From the NCBI GenBank assembly GCA_027046265.1, contig JALTZF010000114.1, forward strand, positions 1 through 37,598: a stretch of DNA of 37,598 nt, given 5' to 3'. Under the pieces are notes generated by a model. The model was not told where the DNA came from, ran no database searches, and was given only the letters and a program-made list of their open reading frames with translations. The stretch is from Pyrodictiaceae archaeon. GTDB taxonomy: Archaea > Thermoproteota > Thermoprotei_A > Sulfolobales > Pyrodictiaceae. Position 1 is the first letter of the stretch. Each line of letters opens with the position of its first letter. Shown here one piece after another: positions 24,317-32,946 of this stretch. A program made the translations under genes and the position numbers.

Positions 24317-27292
24317 TTATTTGAGTAATATTGCTGGGCGTGAGGGAAGTATAGCCCGGCGTTTTTGGTCTGGTATGATACTGGGCGCTTCATCAACATG
24401 GTGAACTTCTATCTCGCTAGTACCTGTCCTCTTAGCAATGTAGTCTCTTAGCTTCTCTATGGCTTCTTTTTCGTCGAATTCCTCGACAACACTAATAAGC
24501 TCAAGATAGTCTGTGCTTTGCTGACGCATATACTCCATAAGTCTCTTAGCCTTTTGAGCAGCTTCTTTGCCTGATAGGCCTAGCTGCATTAGCTCGCGTA
24601 TAGCCTCGCGCAGTTGTGCACGCTTTAGCACAAGCATAGCTATTCGTTGAGCATACCTCCATTCTGCGGGGCTACTTGTCACAATGTGTAGCTTTGAAGG
24701 TTTGCCCTTGTATACCCTTAGTATGGATTGTATATCCTCTATGACCCTATCAACATAGGCTACAACGAGTTCCGCCAAGTTGTCAATTTTTCCTTTATCG
24801 GGTATAGGCCATTGTTCTAGTGAAACATAGGTCTTCTTTCCAAGTCTATGCCAGAGTTCTTCAGAAAGGTGTGGAGTTATTGGTGCTAACATTAGGATCC
24901 ACTTCTCTAGGTACTCTCTGAGAGCAGGGCCTGGAGAGCCTCTTAGGGCTAGGTACTTTGTCACCTCATTGTCCATCTCATATAGGAGTGCTATAGAGGC
25001 AGCTCTTATCTTTAAATTCTCCATGTTCTCCGTTACATGTTCTATCCACCGCTGTAGCCTGCTGAGAAGCCACTTATCTGCAATTGTATATTCTCCGCTA
25101 GAGTTCTTTGCAAGTTCAACATACTTCACAAGCTTGCTAAATTGCCCCATAACACTTTTTGCAAGATCCTCTGAGAAGTTTGCATCTTGTAGCAACTCGG
25201 CTGAAGCTAGAATAGCAGCTCTAATGGTATCGGGGCCATAAATCCTTACAGCTCTTCTTAATGGTATTATGTTTCTTAGGCTTTTACTCATCTTCTTGCC
25301 TTCAAGCATCACAAAGCCATTTGTGACTATCTGTCTTGGCCACTTATCTCTAGGAAATAGTGCTGCATGATGAAACATGAAAAACGTCAAGTGATTTGGT
25401 ACAAGATCCCTACCACTATGTCTGGAGTCAAGCGGATACCAGTACTCAAACTCTCTGCGAAGATCTTCTAATACATCTTCACTTATACCAAGCTTCTTTG
25501 CAATCTCGTCAGCATTACCCCTACCTAATAGTATGTAGTCCCAGAATTCTTGTGTTAGTTGATTTGGTTTTATTTTGTATCTTCTTATTTTATGTATTAC
25601 TGTGTAGAAGGCCATGTATATAGTTGAGTCACTAAGACTCTCAACAATCCAGCCTTTAGCCCAAGGAAGCTCAGTACCTAGACCCCTAGTACGTGCTACA
25701 GCACGTTCATGTAACCACTCTATAGTTTTGGCAAACTCTTCTCTGATTTCAGGAGGTACAATCTTTATTGAATTAAAGAGTTCATATGTTATTTTCTTCC
25801 ATTCACTATCACCATAGTTTATGAACCACTGGTCTTTTAGCACCTTGACAACTATCTCCGTACCACACCTGCAGTAGACAGGCTTGTTTAGGATCTCATA
25901 CATTTTGTCTATGTATCCTAGCGCTTTTAACCACTTAACTGTTGCTTCACGTGCTTGAGAGACTGGCGTGCCAGCAATCCACGCCACTACTGGTGCAACA
26001 ATATATTTTCGTGTCTCTGGATCCTTGTCTGGATATACATACTTAACAATGTCTTCCCTAACTACACCCTTATGGTATTCCTCACTATATATCATCTTAG
26101 TGGCTTCATCAAGGCCTTCTCGATCATGTTGGCTTCTAATATTAAGCTTTTCAACTATATCTCGAGCAGGGATTTCACTATAGCCTTCTAATCTGATTAA
26201 GGGTATAGGCTTGAGTTCGTCAAGACTTACTCTAAGCTTCTTTAAGAGCTCTAAGTTTCTTTCTAGAAGATCTTTCAGAGCTATATAGTCATAGGGAGCG
26301 TGCGCAGGAACACTCATTACTACGCCTGTGGCCGTGCCTGGATCCACAAAGTCTGCAGGGAGAATCGGTACCCAGCGCCCAGTTGCAGGATTTAGTGCAC
26401 GAGTACCTATCAGTTTCTCGCCTTTAAACTCTTCTATTATTCTTATGCTATCACGCTGGAACCGTAGCTTCTCCGCTGAACGTTTACTAATTATGTAGAT
26501 CTTTCCGTCAATTTCGGCCTTGACGTAAGTAGCATCGGGTTTTACCCATAGGTTAGTTACACCGAAAACAGTCTCTGGACGTAATGTTGCCGCTGGTAGG
26601 TAGCCTTCATTGTGCTCAAAGAGTATGAGTGTAAATTCACCAATTTCTGGCTCAACATCTCCCTTGGTATCATGCATTCCTACAGGCATATTGTGAAGAG
26701 GGCACCATCCAACTGGGTGTGTGCCACGTGTTATGAGGCCTTTTTCTCTTAGCTTATTGTACTGCCACACCACGAAACTCTTGAACTCTGGATCTACACT
26801 TGTAAATTCTCTCCTCCAATCAATACTATATCCTATTTCTATCATAGCTTTTTTGGCGTCTTCATGGAAGTAGCGAGCTAAAGAAAGGGGGTCCTTTAGC
26901 TTCTCAATATCATTAGGTGGAACATCATAAACCTCTATCATAAGATCTATAAGCTCTTTATCCCCGTTAGCTATAGCCTCAGCCATAGTGAGGATAGGTG
27001 TTCCTGTGTAGTGAAAAGCCATTGGAAATAATACATTATAGCCTTGCATACGCTTAAATCTGGCATAGAGGTCTGCTATAGTGTATGTCCTACTGTGACC
27101 TAAGTGAAGAGGACTATTAGGATACGGGAATGCTGCAGTTATGTAGAATTTAGGCTTAGATTCTATGGGGTCCGCCTCGAATATCTTGTCCTGCATCCAT
27201 GCTTCCTGCCATTTCCTTGCCATGTCAAACAGCCATTTAGCAAACTCATTTAGGGGTTCTTTCCGCACTGTACTTAAGCCTCCGACCGACAT
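24317..27292 (-). CDS. leuS: Leucyl-tRNA synthetase, archaeal type
   Basis: Charges tRNA-Leu. The 991-residue class I enzyme has the HIGH motif as HLGH (63-66, in NSPLHLGHSRTYTIADLY), the inserted editing (CP1) domain with ATLRPETVFGVTNLWV and the threonine-rich region, the zinc-like CPLH/CRCG positions, and the KMSKS loop GKKMSKSLRN near residue 667. The anticodon-binding helical domain and a C-terminal extension follow, as in archaeal/eukaryotic LeuRS, and length is normal for that type. Single gene, converging with the hypothetical gene upstream at 23706 and divergent from hxlB. Confidence 0.97.
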   Translation of the reverse strand: MSVGGLSTVRKEPLNEFAKWLFDMARKWQEAWMQDKIFEADPIESKPKFYITAAFPYPNSPLHLGHSRTYTIADLYARFKRMQGYNVLFPMAFHYTGTPILTMAEAIANGDKELIDLMIEVYDVPPNDIEKLKDPLSLARYFHEDAKKAMIEIGYSIDWRREFTSVDPEFKSFVVWQYNKLREKGLITRGTHPVGWCPLHNMPVGMHDTKGDVEPEIGEFTLILFEHNEGYLPAATLRPETVFGVTNLWVKPDATYVKAEIDGKIYIISKRSAEKLRFQRDSIRIIEEFKGEKLIGTRALNPATGRWVPILPADFVDPGTATGVVMSVPAHAPYDYIALKDLLERNLELLKKLRVSLDELKPIPLIRLEGYSEIPARDIVEKLNIRSQHDREGLDEATKMIYSEEYHKGVVREDIVKYVYPDKDPETRKYIVAPVVAWIAGTPVSQAREATVKWLKALGYIDKMYEILNKPVYCRCGTEIVVKVLKDQWFINYGDSEWKKITYELFNSIKIVPPEIREEFAKTIEWLHERAVARTRGLGTELPWAKGWIVESLSDSTIYMAFYTVIHKIRRYKIKPNQLTQEFWDYILLGRGNADEIAKKLGISEDVLEDLRREFEYWYPLDSRHSGRDLVPNHLTFFMFHHAALFPRDKWPRQIVTNGFVMLEGKKMSKSLRNIIPLRRAVRIYGPDTIRAAILASAELLQDANFSEDLAKSVMGQFSKLVKYVELAKNSSGEYTIADKWLLSRLQRWIEHVTENMENLKIRAASIALLYEMDNEVTKYLALRGSPGPALREYLEKWILMLAPITPHLSEELWHRLGKKTYVSLEQWPIPDKGKIDNLAELVVAYVDRVIEDIQSILRVYKGKPSKLHIVTSSPAEWRYAQRIAMLVLKRAQLREAIRELMQLGLSGKEAAQKAKRLMEYMRQQSTDYLELISVVEEFDEKEAIEKLRDYIAKRTGTSEIEVHHVDEAPSIIPDQKRRAILPSRPAILLK

Positions 27293-27457
27293 GATGAGCG
27301 CCCCACATAAGCCTAAGATAGGGTTCAGTACTGGACTACTAGAAAACTCCTACTAATATAGCCTGCATAGTTTTTTACCTCACACACATAAAGACTCGGC
27401 AACGGGAACCTTGGCTGAAACTTAGAGAGGAAGAGTCCTATTAGGTGAAGACCTCCA

Positions 27458-28060
27458 ATGGAGTATGTTGTTAAGACTATGAAGGAGATAGCATATTTCA
27501 TAGAGAGAGTCGCTGAGAGGCTTAGGAAGGACCAAGTAGAAAGGTTCATCGATGTACTCGTTGACGCATACAAACGTAAGGCCAAGGTTCTCGTAATGGG
27601 TGCTGGGAGGAGCGGCCTCATAGGTAGAGCTTTTGCGATGAGGCTGATGCACCTTGGCTTTAACGTCTACGTCTTAGGCGAATCAATAACACCTAGTATA
27701 GGGGAAGGAGATGTAGTTATAGCTGTTTCAGGGTCAGGACGTACACGCTTAATAGTCACAGCGGCTGAGGCGGCAAAGAAAGTAAAGGCGACAGTAGTAG
27801 CTATAACGAGTTATCCTGATAGCCCTCTCGCACAGTATGCAGACGTAATAGTAGAAGTCCCAGGGCGGACTAAGCTTGTGCCCGACATAGACTATTTCGC
27901 GCGCCAGATACTTGGAATCCACGAGCCACTAGCTCCTCTAGGAACACTCTTCGAGGATACAGCACTTGTATTCCTTGATGGCGTCGTTGTTGAGCTTATG
28001 CATAGGCTGGGGAAAGATGAGAGTGAGCTGAGAAAGAGACATGCAAACATCGAACTCTAG
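27458..28060 (+). CDS. hxlB: 6-phospho-3-hexuloisomerase
   Basis: A 200-residue SIS-domain sugar-phosphate isomerase of the PHI family, converting 3-hexulose 6-phosphate to fructose 6-phosphate. Visible: [22 protein letters not shown] (about 47-68), the SIS signature AVSGSGRTR (about 88-96), and the C-terminal family block [22 protein letters not shown]. Most crenarchaea use this enzyme with hexulose-6-phosphate synthase in a reversed ribulose monophosphate route to make ribulose 5-phosphate, as they lack the oxidative pentose pathway. The synthase gene (hxlA) is not in this window. AGGTG at 27442-27446 may be the ribosome site. Confidence 0.9.
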   Translation: MEYVVKTMKEIAYFIERVAERLRKDQVERFIDVLVDAYKRKAKVLVMGAGRSGLIGRAFAMRLMHLGFNVYVLGESITPSIGEGDVVIAVSGSGRTRLIVTAAEAAKKVKATVVAITSYPDSPLAQYADVIVEVPGRTKLVPDIDYFARQILGIHEPLAPLGTLFEDTALVFLDGVVVELMHRLGKDESELRKRHANIEL

Positions 28061-28122
28061 TAAACTACAACAACTTTATAACGTCTCTACTAGGCGAATC
28101 AACAACTAGAAGGAGCAACGCT

Positions 28123-29088
28123 ATGAACAATATAGCAAGAAAGGACAGAAGGGTAGCTGGGAAACTCAGGGACGGAAGCCTCATAAAGAATTTTGACCCG
28201 TGGGGCAGCCCTCTCTGTACATGTCCTGTCAAGTACTCATTAAATCCATATACAGGTTGTAGTCATTTCTGCCTATATTGCTATGCGACATCATATATAG
28301 GTAGAAGGCCTAGTACACCAAAGAAAGACTATAAGAGAAGGCTTCTACAAGACTTACACAAAATAGACCCACGTTACCATATAGATATAGCTACAAGCAG
28401 CGATCCTTATCCTCCTGAAGAAGAAAGATACTTGCTGACACGGTGGACCTTGCAACAGCTACTCCCTAAAGGATACAAGGTTCTCATAATTACAAAGGGT
28501 TCTTTAGTCGCACGAGACAGCGACATACTTTCCAAGGGTAATGCAGCTGTGACCATGACTATAACAACTTTAGATGACAATGTAGCAAAGCGTATAGAGC
28601 CGGGTGCGCCACCACCATCGCGTCGCATAAATGCTCTTCAAGCATTATCAGAGAGTGGTGTCCCAGTGGGAATCCGTCTTGACCCTATACTCCCATTTAT
28701 AAATGATAGCAGAGAGGAAATCCGTGAAGTTTTGGTTGCAGCGAATAATGCCGGTGCACGATTTGTAGTAACATCAACTTTTAAGGCTAGACCAGACTCG
28801 CTTAAGAGGATCTTAGCCGAGTTTCCAGAGTTAGAAGAGAAGTATAACAGGTTATACAGGGTAGAGGGGCAATGGACGTATGGTTATTGGTACTTGCCAG
28901 CTAATATTAGGAAAAGGATCTTAGTGACGGTTAAAGAGGAGGCGCAACGTTTAGGGATGGAGTTTGCTGTTTGCCGTGAAGGCTTCCAAGAGTTGCAGAC
29001 AGCAGAAACGTGTGACGGCTCCCACCTTATTCCACAACGTATAAAGCCTAGGATGAAGCGCAGGGAGATTACTGAGTTTTTCTCCTAG
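28123..29088 (+). CDS. Radical SAM protein, spore photoproduct lyase-like (COG1533)
   Basis: A 321-residue radical SAM protein of the COG1533 group. The motif CSHFCLYC (46-53) in LNPYTGCSHFCLYCYATSY is canonical, followed by a barrel with IATSSDPYPPEE, LIITKGSLVARD and VGIRLDPILPF. Despite the family name, most archaeal members are not known to repair thymine dimers; the reaction is unassigned. AGGAG at 28111-28115 is a good ribosome site before ATG 28123. Its 3' end overlaps the convergent Cys-rich gene by 20 bases. Confidence 0.85.
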   Translation: MNNIARKDRRVAGKLRDGSLIKNFDPWGSPLCTCPVKYSLNPYTGCSHFCLYCYATSYIGRRPSTPKKDYKRRLLQDLHKIDPRYHIDIATSSDPYPPEEERYLLTRWTLQQLLPKGYKVLIITKGSLVARDSDILSKGNAAVTMTITTLDDNVAKRIEPGAPPPSRRINALQALSESGVPVGIRLDPILPFINDSREEIREVLVAANNAGARFVVTSTFKARPDSLKRILAEFPELEEKYNRLYRVEGQWTYGYWYLPANIRKRILVTVKEEAQRLGMEFAVCREGFQELQTAETCDGSHLIPQRIKPRMKRREITEFFS

Positions 29089-29419
29089 GCATGTACCTAG
29101 AAAGCATATTTGCAAGAGCCTTTACGTCGCGTTTAATAATCTCGGGTATGGGCCATCTCGCGCCATATGTCGATGCGCAGGACGTGCATATCCTTATTAC
29201 TGGAGTTACTTGAATAGAACATTCCTCACAAACTATACGGCCACAGATCTCACAAGAAGCCAGAGATAAGCGCTTATGACATATACTACAAAGTGTGTCT
29301 GCACAAATACTACATACGCTCTCTTGAGCTCTGAAGTGTTTGTCGCACACTCTTCGCCCGCAGATACTACATTCAAATTTAGCTGGACTAGAGCCACATA
29401 CCTCACATACAAAGTTCAT
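29069..29419 (-). CDS. Cysteine-rich multi-zinc-finger protein
   Basis: A 116-residue protein with repeated CxxC knuckles: C5/C8, C17/C20, C25/H28, C36/C39, C44/C47, C56/C59, C64/C67, C78/C81. Sixteen ligands give up to four zinc sites, resembling tandem B-box/HIT-type or treble-clef fingers. The last 35 residues (IPEIIKRDVKALANMLSRYMPRRK) are a basic helix. It overlaps the upstream 148-residue gene by 4 bases and is the last gene of the nmd3 group. RNA or ribosome binding would fit the context but is inference. Confidence 0.8.
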   Translation of the reverse strand: MNFVCEVCGSSPAKFECSICGRRVCDKHFRAQESVCSICADTLCSICHKRLSLASCEICGRIVCEECSIQVTPVIRICTSCASTYGARWPIPEIIKRDVKALANMLSRYMPRRKTQ

Positions 29420-29862
29420 TCTTCTTCCTCAGCCTCTTCTACCTCATAAACTTCACTAGCAACAATCTCTTCCGCCTCCTTACCACGCTTGGTTCTCAAT
29501 TGAGATATAACTGATTCAGCAAGCTTTGAAACTCTTTCTGCTTCACGTCTAGTCTTAGCATATATCAAAGCTTTATAAGTTTCAAGAGATGCGGGCTCTA
29601 TGACTATTACTGCTTCGCCGGGTGCTTGAAACATTTTTATTATAAATCTCATTACTTTTGTAGCAGGAACCTCTATTTTAGAAGCATACTTGTAGCCATC
29701 GATAGGAGGAGAATTAATGCTCTCAGCAACAGTGCTATACGGTGATGCTTGCTTACTCTTGCTTCGACGTCGCCCAACACCACGTTTAACCATATAAACT
29801 TCTTTGATTAATAGCCAACCATCCTCATGCTTTAACACAACTTTCAATATTTGCCACCTCAC
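29416..29862 (-). CDS. Hypothetical protein in nmd3 group
   Basis: A 148-residue protein, family not recognised. An N-terminal beta-like segment (WQILKVVLKHEDGWLLIKEVYMV) runs into a basic stretch GVGRRRSKSKQ, then an alpha/beta part (PATKVMRFIIKMFQAPGEAVIVIEP) and a helix with arginines, ending in an acidic tail (EVYEVEEAEEEE). It overlaps the zinc-finger gene by 4 bases, so the two are translationally coupled. Met24 (29793) is an alternative start but would remove the apparent first strands. Confidence 0.65.
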   Translation of the reverse strand: MRWQILKVVLKHEDGWLLIKEVYMVKRGVGRRRSKSKQASPYSTVAESINSPPIDGYKYASKIEVPATKVMRFIIKMFQAPGEAVIVIEPASLETYKALIYAKTRREAERVSKLAESVISQLRTKRGKEAEEIVASEVYEVEEAEEEE

Positions 29863-29963
29863 CTATCACATTAGATGTAGATGTTTCAGCAGACTATGCT
29901 ACAAAGCAGTGCCGCGACATTACTGGCTCTCCTTTCTATTAGGGCGCACCCCTGTAGAGAGGC

Positions 29964-30296
29964 CTAGTATACTACTCTCAGCTTATCACTTATAACTCCC
30001 TTGCGTACAAGCATCTCATAGAGACGCCAAATACGTTTAACAGTTACATGTCTTACATCGAAACCTTTATTTTCAAGTAGCTCTAAAACATAGTCTACAA
30101 AATCGTTGGGATGTCCATGAAATAGTTTAACCGCCTCAACTATAGTTCTAACCAGATCTATGTTACTTGGATAAGGCTTCTTGCGTTTCCTTGTCCTCTC
30201 CATAATCTCGGCTTCTGCTCTATATATCTCTTCAAGTATTTCCTCGTCAATGTCCTCTAATAGCTTATCGTCAACAGACAACATGATACCCTCCAA
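29964..30296 (-). CDS. Hypothetical small helical protein downstream of nmd3
   Basis: A 110-residue protein, acidic at the N-terminus (DDKLLEDIDEEILEEIYRAEAEI), then basic (RTRKRKKPYPSN) and a helical C-terminal half: DLVRTIVEAVKLFHGHPNDFVDYVLELLENKGFDVRHVTVKRIWRLYEMLVRKG. The last part could be a winged helix. It starts 9 bases after nmd3 ends and must be in its operon. Met5 is an alternative start. No known family. Confidence 0.7.
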   Translation of the reverse strand: MEGIMLSVDDKLLEDIDEEILEEIYRAEAEIMERTRKRKKPYPSNIDLVRTIVEAVKLFHGHPNDFVDYVLELLENKGFDVRHVTVKRIWRLYEMLVRKGVISDKLRVVY

Positions 30297-30305
30297 TGGT
30301 CTGAT

Positions 30306-31079
30306 TTAGCTTTTAGCTCTACTTTGCCTTCTAGTTCTAGAAGATAATAGGGAAAGAGAGATTACTGTCCGTCTCCTAAGTCTGCCCCGGGAAGTCACGC
30401 CTACATCTTCACTGGTTATCTTTATGTTAGCGTTATAGTACTTCTTTAATTCGCGTATAATTTTTGTTGCACTACCTCTATCGAGTAGCAAGAAGTCAAC
30501 ACCATTACTATGCTCTACAACATCAACTATAGAGCTGGCTATTTGCGTGCTACTATCAAGTAGTCTTCTAAGAGTCCTAGCCAGCTCTGTTGGAGATATA
30601 CCTCTAATTTGTAATAGTACATTATAGTCACCTCCTCTAGCATTTTTACATGAAGGACATATCGTTGGGCGTGCATAGACTTCCAAGCTATATTCTTGCC
30701 TTACAGTTTCATCAACACCTTCTATGAGTACACTGTATGTAGCACTATAAACAGTTCTCCATGAGGGGACTGTTAATGGATGCAAATCAACTAGCTCATA
30801 GCGTCTAACAGTATTAAGGCATGGTTTTATACGATTTTCCAGAAATTTCTTCGTAAATACCAAAGAAGCCTCGCTAACTTCACCGCCAGAAATCCATTGA
30901 TGCCCCCAACGTATAGAGCCACAGTATTTACAGTATTCAAACTCAACTCTTTCGGGAATACATAGAAGCTTATTCATCTCAACATAACATTCAAGGCATA
31001 GAGCACCAATACTCTTTCGTGGCTCAAGCAAGCGACCACATTTAACGCAAAACAATACACATACACACCATATTGACAT
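30306..31079 (-). CDS. nmd3: NMD3-family protein (archaeal)
   Basis: A 257-residue archaeal NMD3 homolog. Eukaryotic NMD3 is the export and assembly adaptor of the 60S ribosomal subunit; the archaeal protein is presumed to act on the 50S subunit. The N-terminal zinc module is clear: CVKC (11-14), CLEC (28-31), CKYC (50-53), CPSC (141-144), with the family-like GSIRWGHQWISGG (54-66) and DYNVLLQIRG (151-160). The eukaryotic C-terminal export signals are absent, as expected. The true start may be Leu9 (TTG), just before the first CxxC. Three small genes follow in the same direction, and a predicted C/D sRNA lies just upstream. Confidence 0.85.
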   Translation of the reverse strand: MSIWCVCVLFCVKCGRLLEPRKSIGALCLECYVEMNKLLCIPERVEFEYCKYCGSIRWGHQWISGGEVSEASLVFTKKFLENRIKPCLNTVRRYELVDLHPLTVPSWRTVYSATYSVLIEGVDETVRQEYSLEVYARPTICPSCKNARGGDYNVLLQIRGISPTELARTLRRLLDSSTQIASSIVDVVEHSNGVDFLLLDRGSATKIIRELKKYYNANIKITSEDVGVTSRGRLRRRTVISLSLLSSRTRRQSRAKS

Positions 31080-31132
31080 AATTATTCTTTAGCTAGTTAA
31101 TCCCTAATATAGGTATGTACTGCCAACAAGGC

Positions 31133-31191
31133 TCAGATGGACTAGGATCATTCATCGCCCTAGCAGGCTCAACCCGGGTTAATATCATCAA
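31133..31191 (-). ncRNA. Predicted C/D box sRNA upstream of nmd3
   Basis: Reading leftward: C box TTGATGA (31185-31191), 12-base guide TATTAACCCGGG (31173-31184), D' TTGA (31169-31172), 13-base spacer, C' ATGAATG (31149-31155), 12-base guide ATCCTAGTCCAT (31137-31148), D CTGA (31133-31136). The first guide is complementary to GGGTTAATA, which I recall as part of a conserved 23S rRNA stretch (GGTTAATATTCC). AATATAATA on the same strand near 31227 predicts a start about 10 bases before the C box. Confidence 0.65.
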
Positions 31192-31221
31192 TACCCTGCC
31201 AGAAGCTGGTTATAGCAACCC

Positions 31222-31232
31222 AATATTATATT
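31222..31232 (-). promoter_or_regulatory. TATA-like box upstream of sRNA and nmd3
   Basis: AATATAATATT on the minus strand, centred near 31227, about 26 bases from a predicted start at 31201. It could drive the sRNA alone or one transcript through the nmd3 group. Confidence 0.4.
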
Positions 31233-31293
31233 GTCTATTTAGTCTTTCTTATTAGGTATTACGCGCCCACAAACGCTTACACCTATCCATACT

Positions 31294-31821
31294 TTGATAA
31301 CAAAGGCTTCGGGGTTACCCTTGGCTGAAGCTGTTTCGGAAAATAGGGCAAGCTTAACATACACATACAACCATACTGTATTTCAAGACGTTGAACCCCA
31401 ATTAATTGATGTAGCTGAGTATGCTGCATTCATGCTAGCGACGGCATCAACACTTAAAGAACTAGGCTTTGAATACTATGAAGCGCTAAGCCGTTACTAC
31501 GATGCTCTATCATACATACTGAAACGTGTACCGGGAGACTATGTTAGAGGAAGCATTATTGATGCAGCTAATAAAGCTCACGACCCGATAGCACTTATAG
31601 AAAGTCTTGGCGAAGAGTATATCCGCAACATTCTCACATATTTAGTTTCAGATGCATGCAATAAAGAGGTCACAAAACACATCTTTAAAGATTTAGTATC
31701 CGCGTTTGGTGTTAAAGAAGAATCTATCTCAAGAATTGAAATTATCATCGATAAGAGAGATTGTGCCACAGTTAAAAGGACATTGCTACTACTATTATCT
31801 ACACCGCCCACACAGGGTTGA
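31294..31821 (+). CDS. Hypothetical helical protein
   Basis: A 175-residue, mostly helical protein of unknown family (DVAEYAAFMLATASTLKELGFEYYEALSRYYDALSYILKRV; ALIESLGEEYIRNILTYLVSDACNKEVTKHIFKDLVSAFGV). No motif, signal or membrane segment. The first 30 residues are less structured and the start is uncertain. The next gene begins 3 bases after its stop, so they form an operon, divergent from nmd3. Confidence 0.65.
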   Translation: MITKASGLPLAEAVSENRASLTYTYNHTVFQDVEPQLIDVAEYAAFMLATASTLKELGFEYYEALSRYYDALSYILKRVPGDYVRGSIIDAANKAHDPIALIESLGEEYIRNILTYLVSDACNKEVTKHIFKDLVSAFGVKEESISRIEIIIDKRDCATVKRTLLLLLSTPPTQG

Positions 31822-31824
31822 GCA

Positions 31825-32154
31825 ATGAGTAAAGAAAGAGCCCCATACAATCTAGACGAAATAGTTGAAATAGTAGCTGATGCGCTACTCCGACAAGCGT
31901 TGGAATTTTCCTATAATATTGACAAACTTCCACGACCTATTAGAGAGGTTGCAGAGAAAGTCATTGAGGAGTACAAAGATTCACTCATCATTATTGATGA
32001 AAACTCGATAATCCGTTGTAAGCTATGTGGTAGGGGGCCCTTTACAAAGAAGGGGTTTTATCTACACGCAAAACGCGTCCATATGGAGACATTGAAGAAT
32101 ATTATTAGGGAAAAGTTAGTGACCGTACTCTGGCAAAAAGCAACGAGACTATAA
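31825..32154 (+). CDS. Small protein with one C2H2-type zinc finger
   Basis: A 109-residue protein. Residues 1-55 are helical and acidic, followed by a C2H2-like finger: C65-x2-C68-x12-H81-x4-H86 (CKLCGRGPFTKKGFYLHAKRVH), close to the classic pattern. A basic C-terminal helix ends in LWQKATRL. Probably a nucleic-acid binder. Three bases separate it from the upstream helical gene, suggesting that the two proteins work together. Confidence 0.75.
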   Translation: MSKERAPYNLDEIVEIVADALLRQALEFSYNIDKLPRPIREVAEKVIEEYKDSLIIIDENSIIRCKLCGRGPFTKKGFYLHAKRVHMETLKNIIREKLVTVLWQKATRL

Positions 32155-32248
32155 TATAATTTCATGGCCATAGTGTATTGGTAAGGTCTGAAGGGGCGGA
32201 GCACGCTCATCCAGTAATCGATCACTATTGGAGTCTCTCTTCATCCCT

Positions 32249-32698
32249 TCATTTGGTTAGTTTTACAAGGCGTGATCCTTTATCAGTTTCTATTAATACT
32301 CCCCAAACTGGTTTCTCACTAGCTATTTCACCCAAGTATACATAGACATCTTCAGATAAGGTATACGATGAAGCTCTATCAAGAGATTGGGGTACGAGAG
32401 TAGTTGCTTGTTTTTCATCTATTAAGACTATTCTTTTCAGCTTTGCTGGCCTCTGAAATAGTAACCTCCCTTTATCGATGGTGTACACAGCAACATACTC
32501 CTCTTTACCATCCTTACTATACTTCACCACCTCAACTATGACGCCCTCAGTATTCTTATAATGTTCAACAATGTCTGTATATACATCAAAGAAGTCCCCA
32601 TTAATGCTTGTCTCTTTCTCAAGCATGTACGCTCTAACCTTTACAGGGCCTATATTGACGTGTCTTGCACGATAAATTCTGGCAACTGTCCTAACCAT
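32249..32698 (-). CDS. Hypothetical protein, beta-rich
   Basis: A 149-residue protein with repeated strand-like segments (VRTVARIYRARHVNIGPVKVRAYML; GVIVEVVKYSKDGKEEYVAVYTIDKGRLLFQRP; VYVYLGEIASEKPVWGVLIETDKGSRLVKL). I do not recognise the family. No cysteine motif or membrane segment. ATG at 32698; GTTTAATATT on the minus strand near 32776 is too far to be its leaderless promoter. It is divergent from the adenosine-specific kinase gene, with the structured element between them. Confidence 0.65.
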   Translation of the reverse strand: MVRTVARIYRARHVNIGPVKVRAYMLEKETSINGDFFDVYTDIVEHYKNTEGVIVEVVKYSKDGKEEYVAVYTIDKGRLLFQRPAKLKRIVLIDEKQATTLVPQSLDRASSYTLSEDVYVYLGEIASEKPVWGVLIETDKGSRLVKLTK

Positions 32699-32771
32699 AA
32701 TATTTCACCCATTCTCATGATTTGAGGATATTCTCCCGCATTTCAGTTATTCAAAGCCACCAAAATTAACA

Positions 32772-32780
32772 ATATTAAAC
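32772..32780 (+). promoter_or_regulatory. TATA-like box before structured leader
   Basis: ATATTAAAC, centred at 32776. It predicts a start near 32802, just before the closing stem of the structured element at 32807. Confidence 0.4.
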
Positions 32781-32799
32781 TATGACAAGATACTACCTC

Positions 32800-32920
32800 T
32801 AGTACTGGGGCCCTGTGACGAGGAATCTCCAAACTGCTAGCGGTTCGAGCAAGACTAGCTTAGCCTACGGCGGGACTGACCCGCATAGTGAAGAATCAGC
32901 CGGGCCTAGAGGGCCCCAAT
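32800..32920 (+). ncRNA. Structured leader or independent RNA before adenosine-specific kinase
   Basis: GGGGCCCT (32807-32814) pairs perfectly with AGGGCCCC (32910-32917), closing a 111-base element. Inside are GCTAG-14-base loop-CTAGC (32836-32859) and GCGGG-ACTGA-CCCGC (32870-32884). The 3' strand of the closing stem can instead form GGGCC-TAGAG-GGCCC (32902-32916), so two folds exclude each other. The kinase ATG is 29 bases downstream of the element. In a lineage where most messages are leaderless such a leader is unusual. It could also be a free ncRNA. No tRNA, C/D or H/ACA pattern fits. Confidence 0.5.
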
Positions 32921-32946
32921 AAGCTTGAAGGATTGGGTGGGCATTT

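Noticed and set aside
32180-32242. C/D-like boxes on the minus strand (ATGAAGA, ATGAGCG) with a 4-bp AAGG/CCTT closing stem
   Set aside because: D' is GTGA and D is CAGA; no box matches CTGA, and no promoter was seen.
32807-32917. GGGGCCC/GGGCCCC with GGTTCGAGC, suggesting a tRNA
   Set aside because: The T-loop-like sequence lies in the 5' part with no T stem, and D and anticodon arms are missing; a permuted tRNA also fails.
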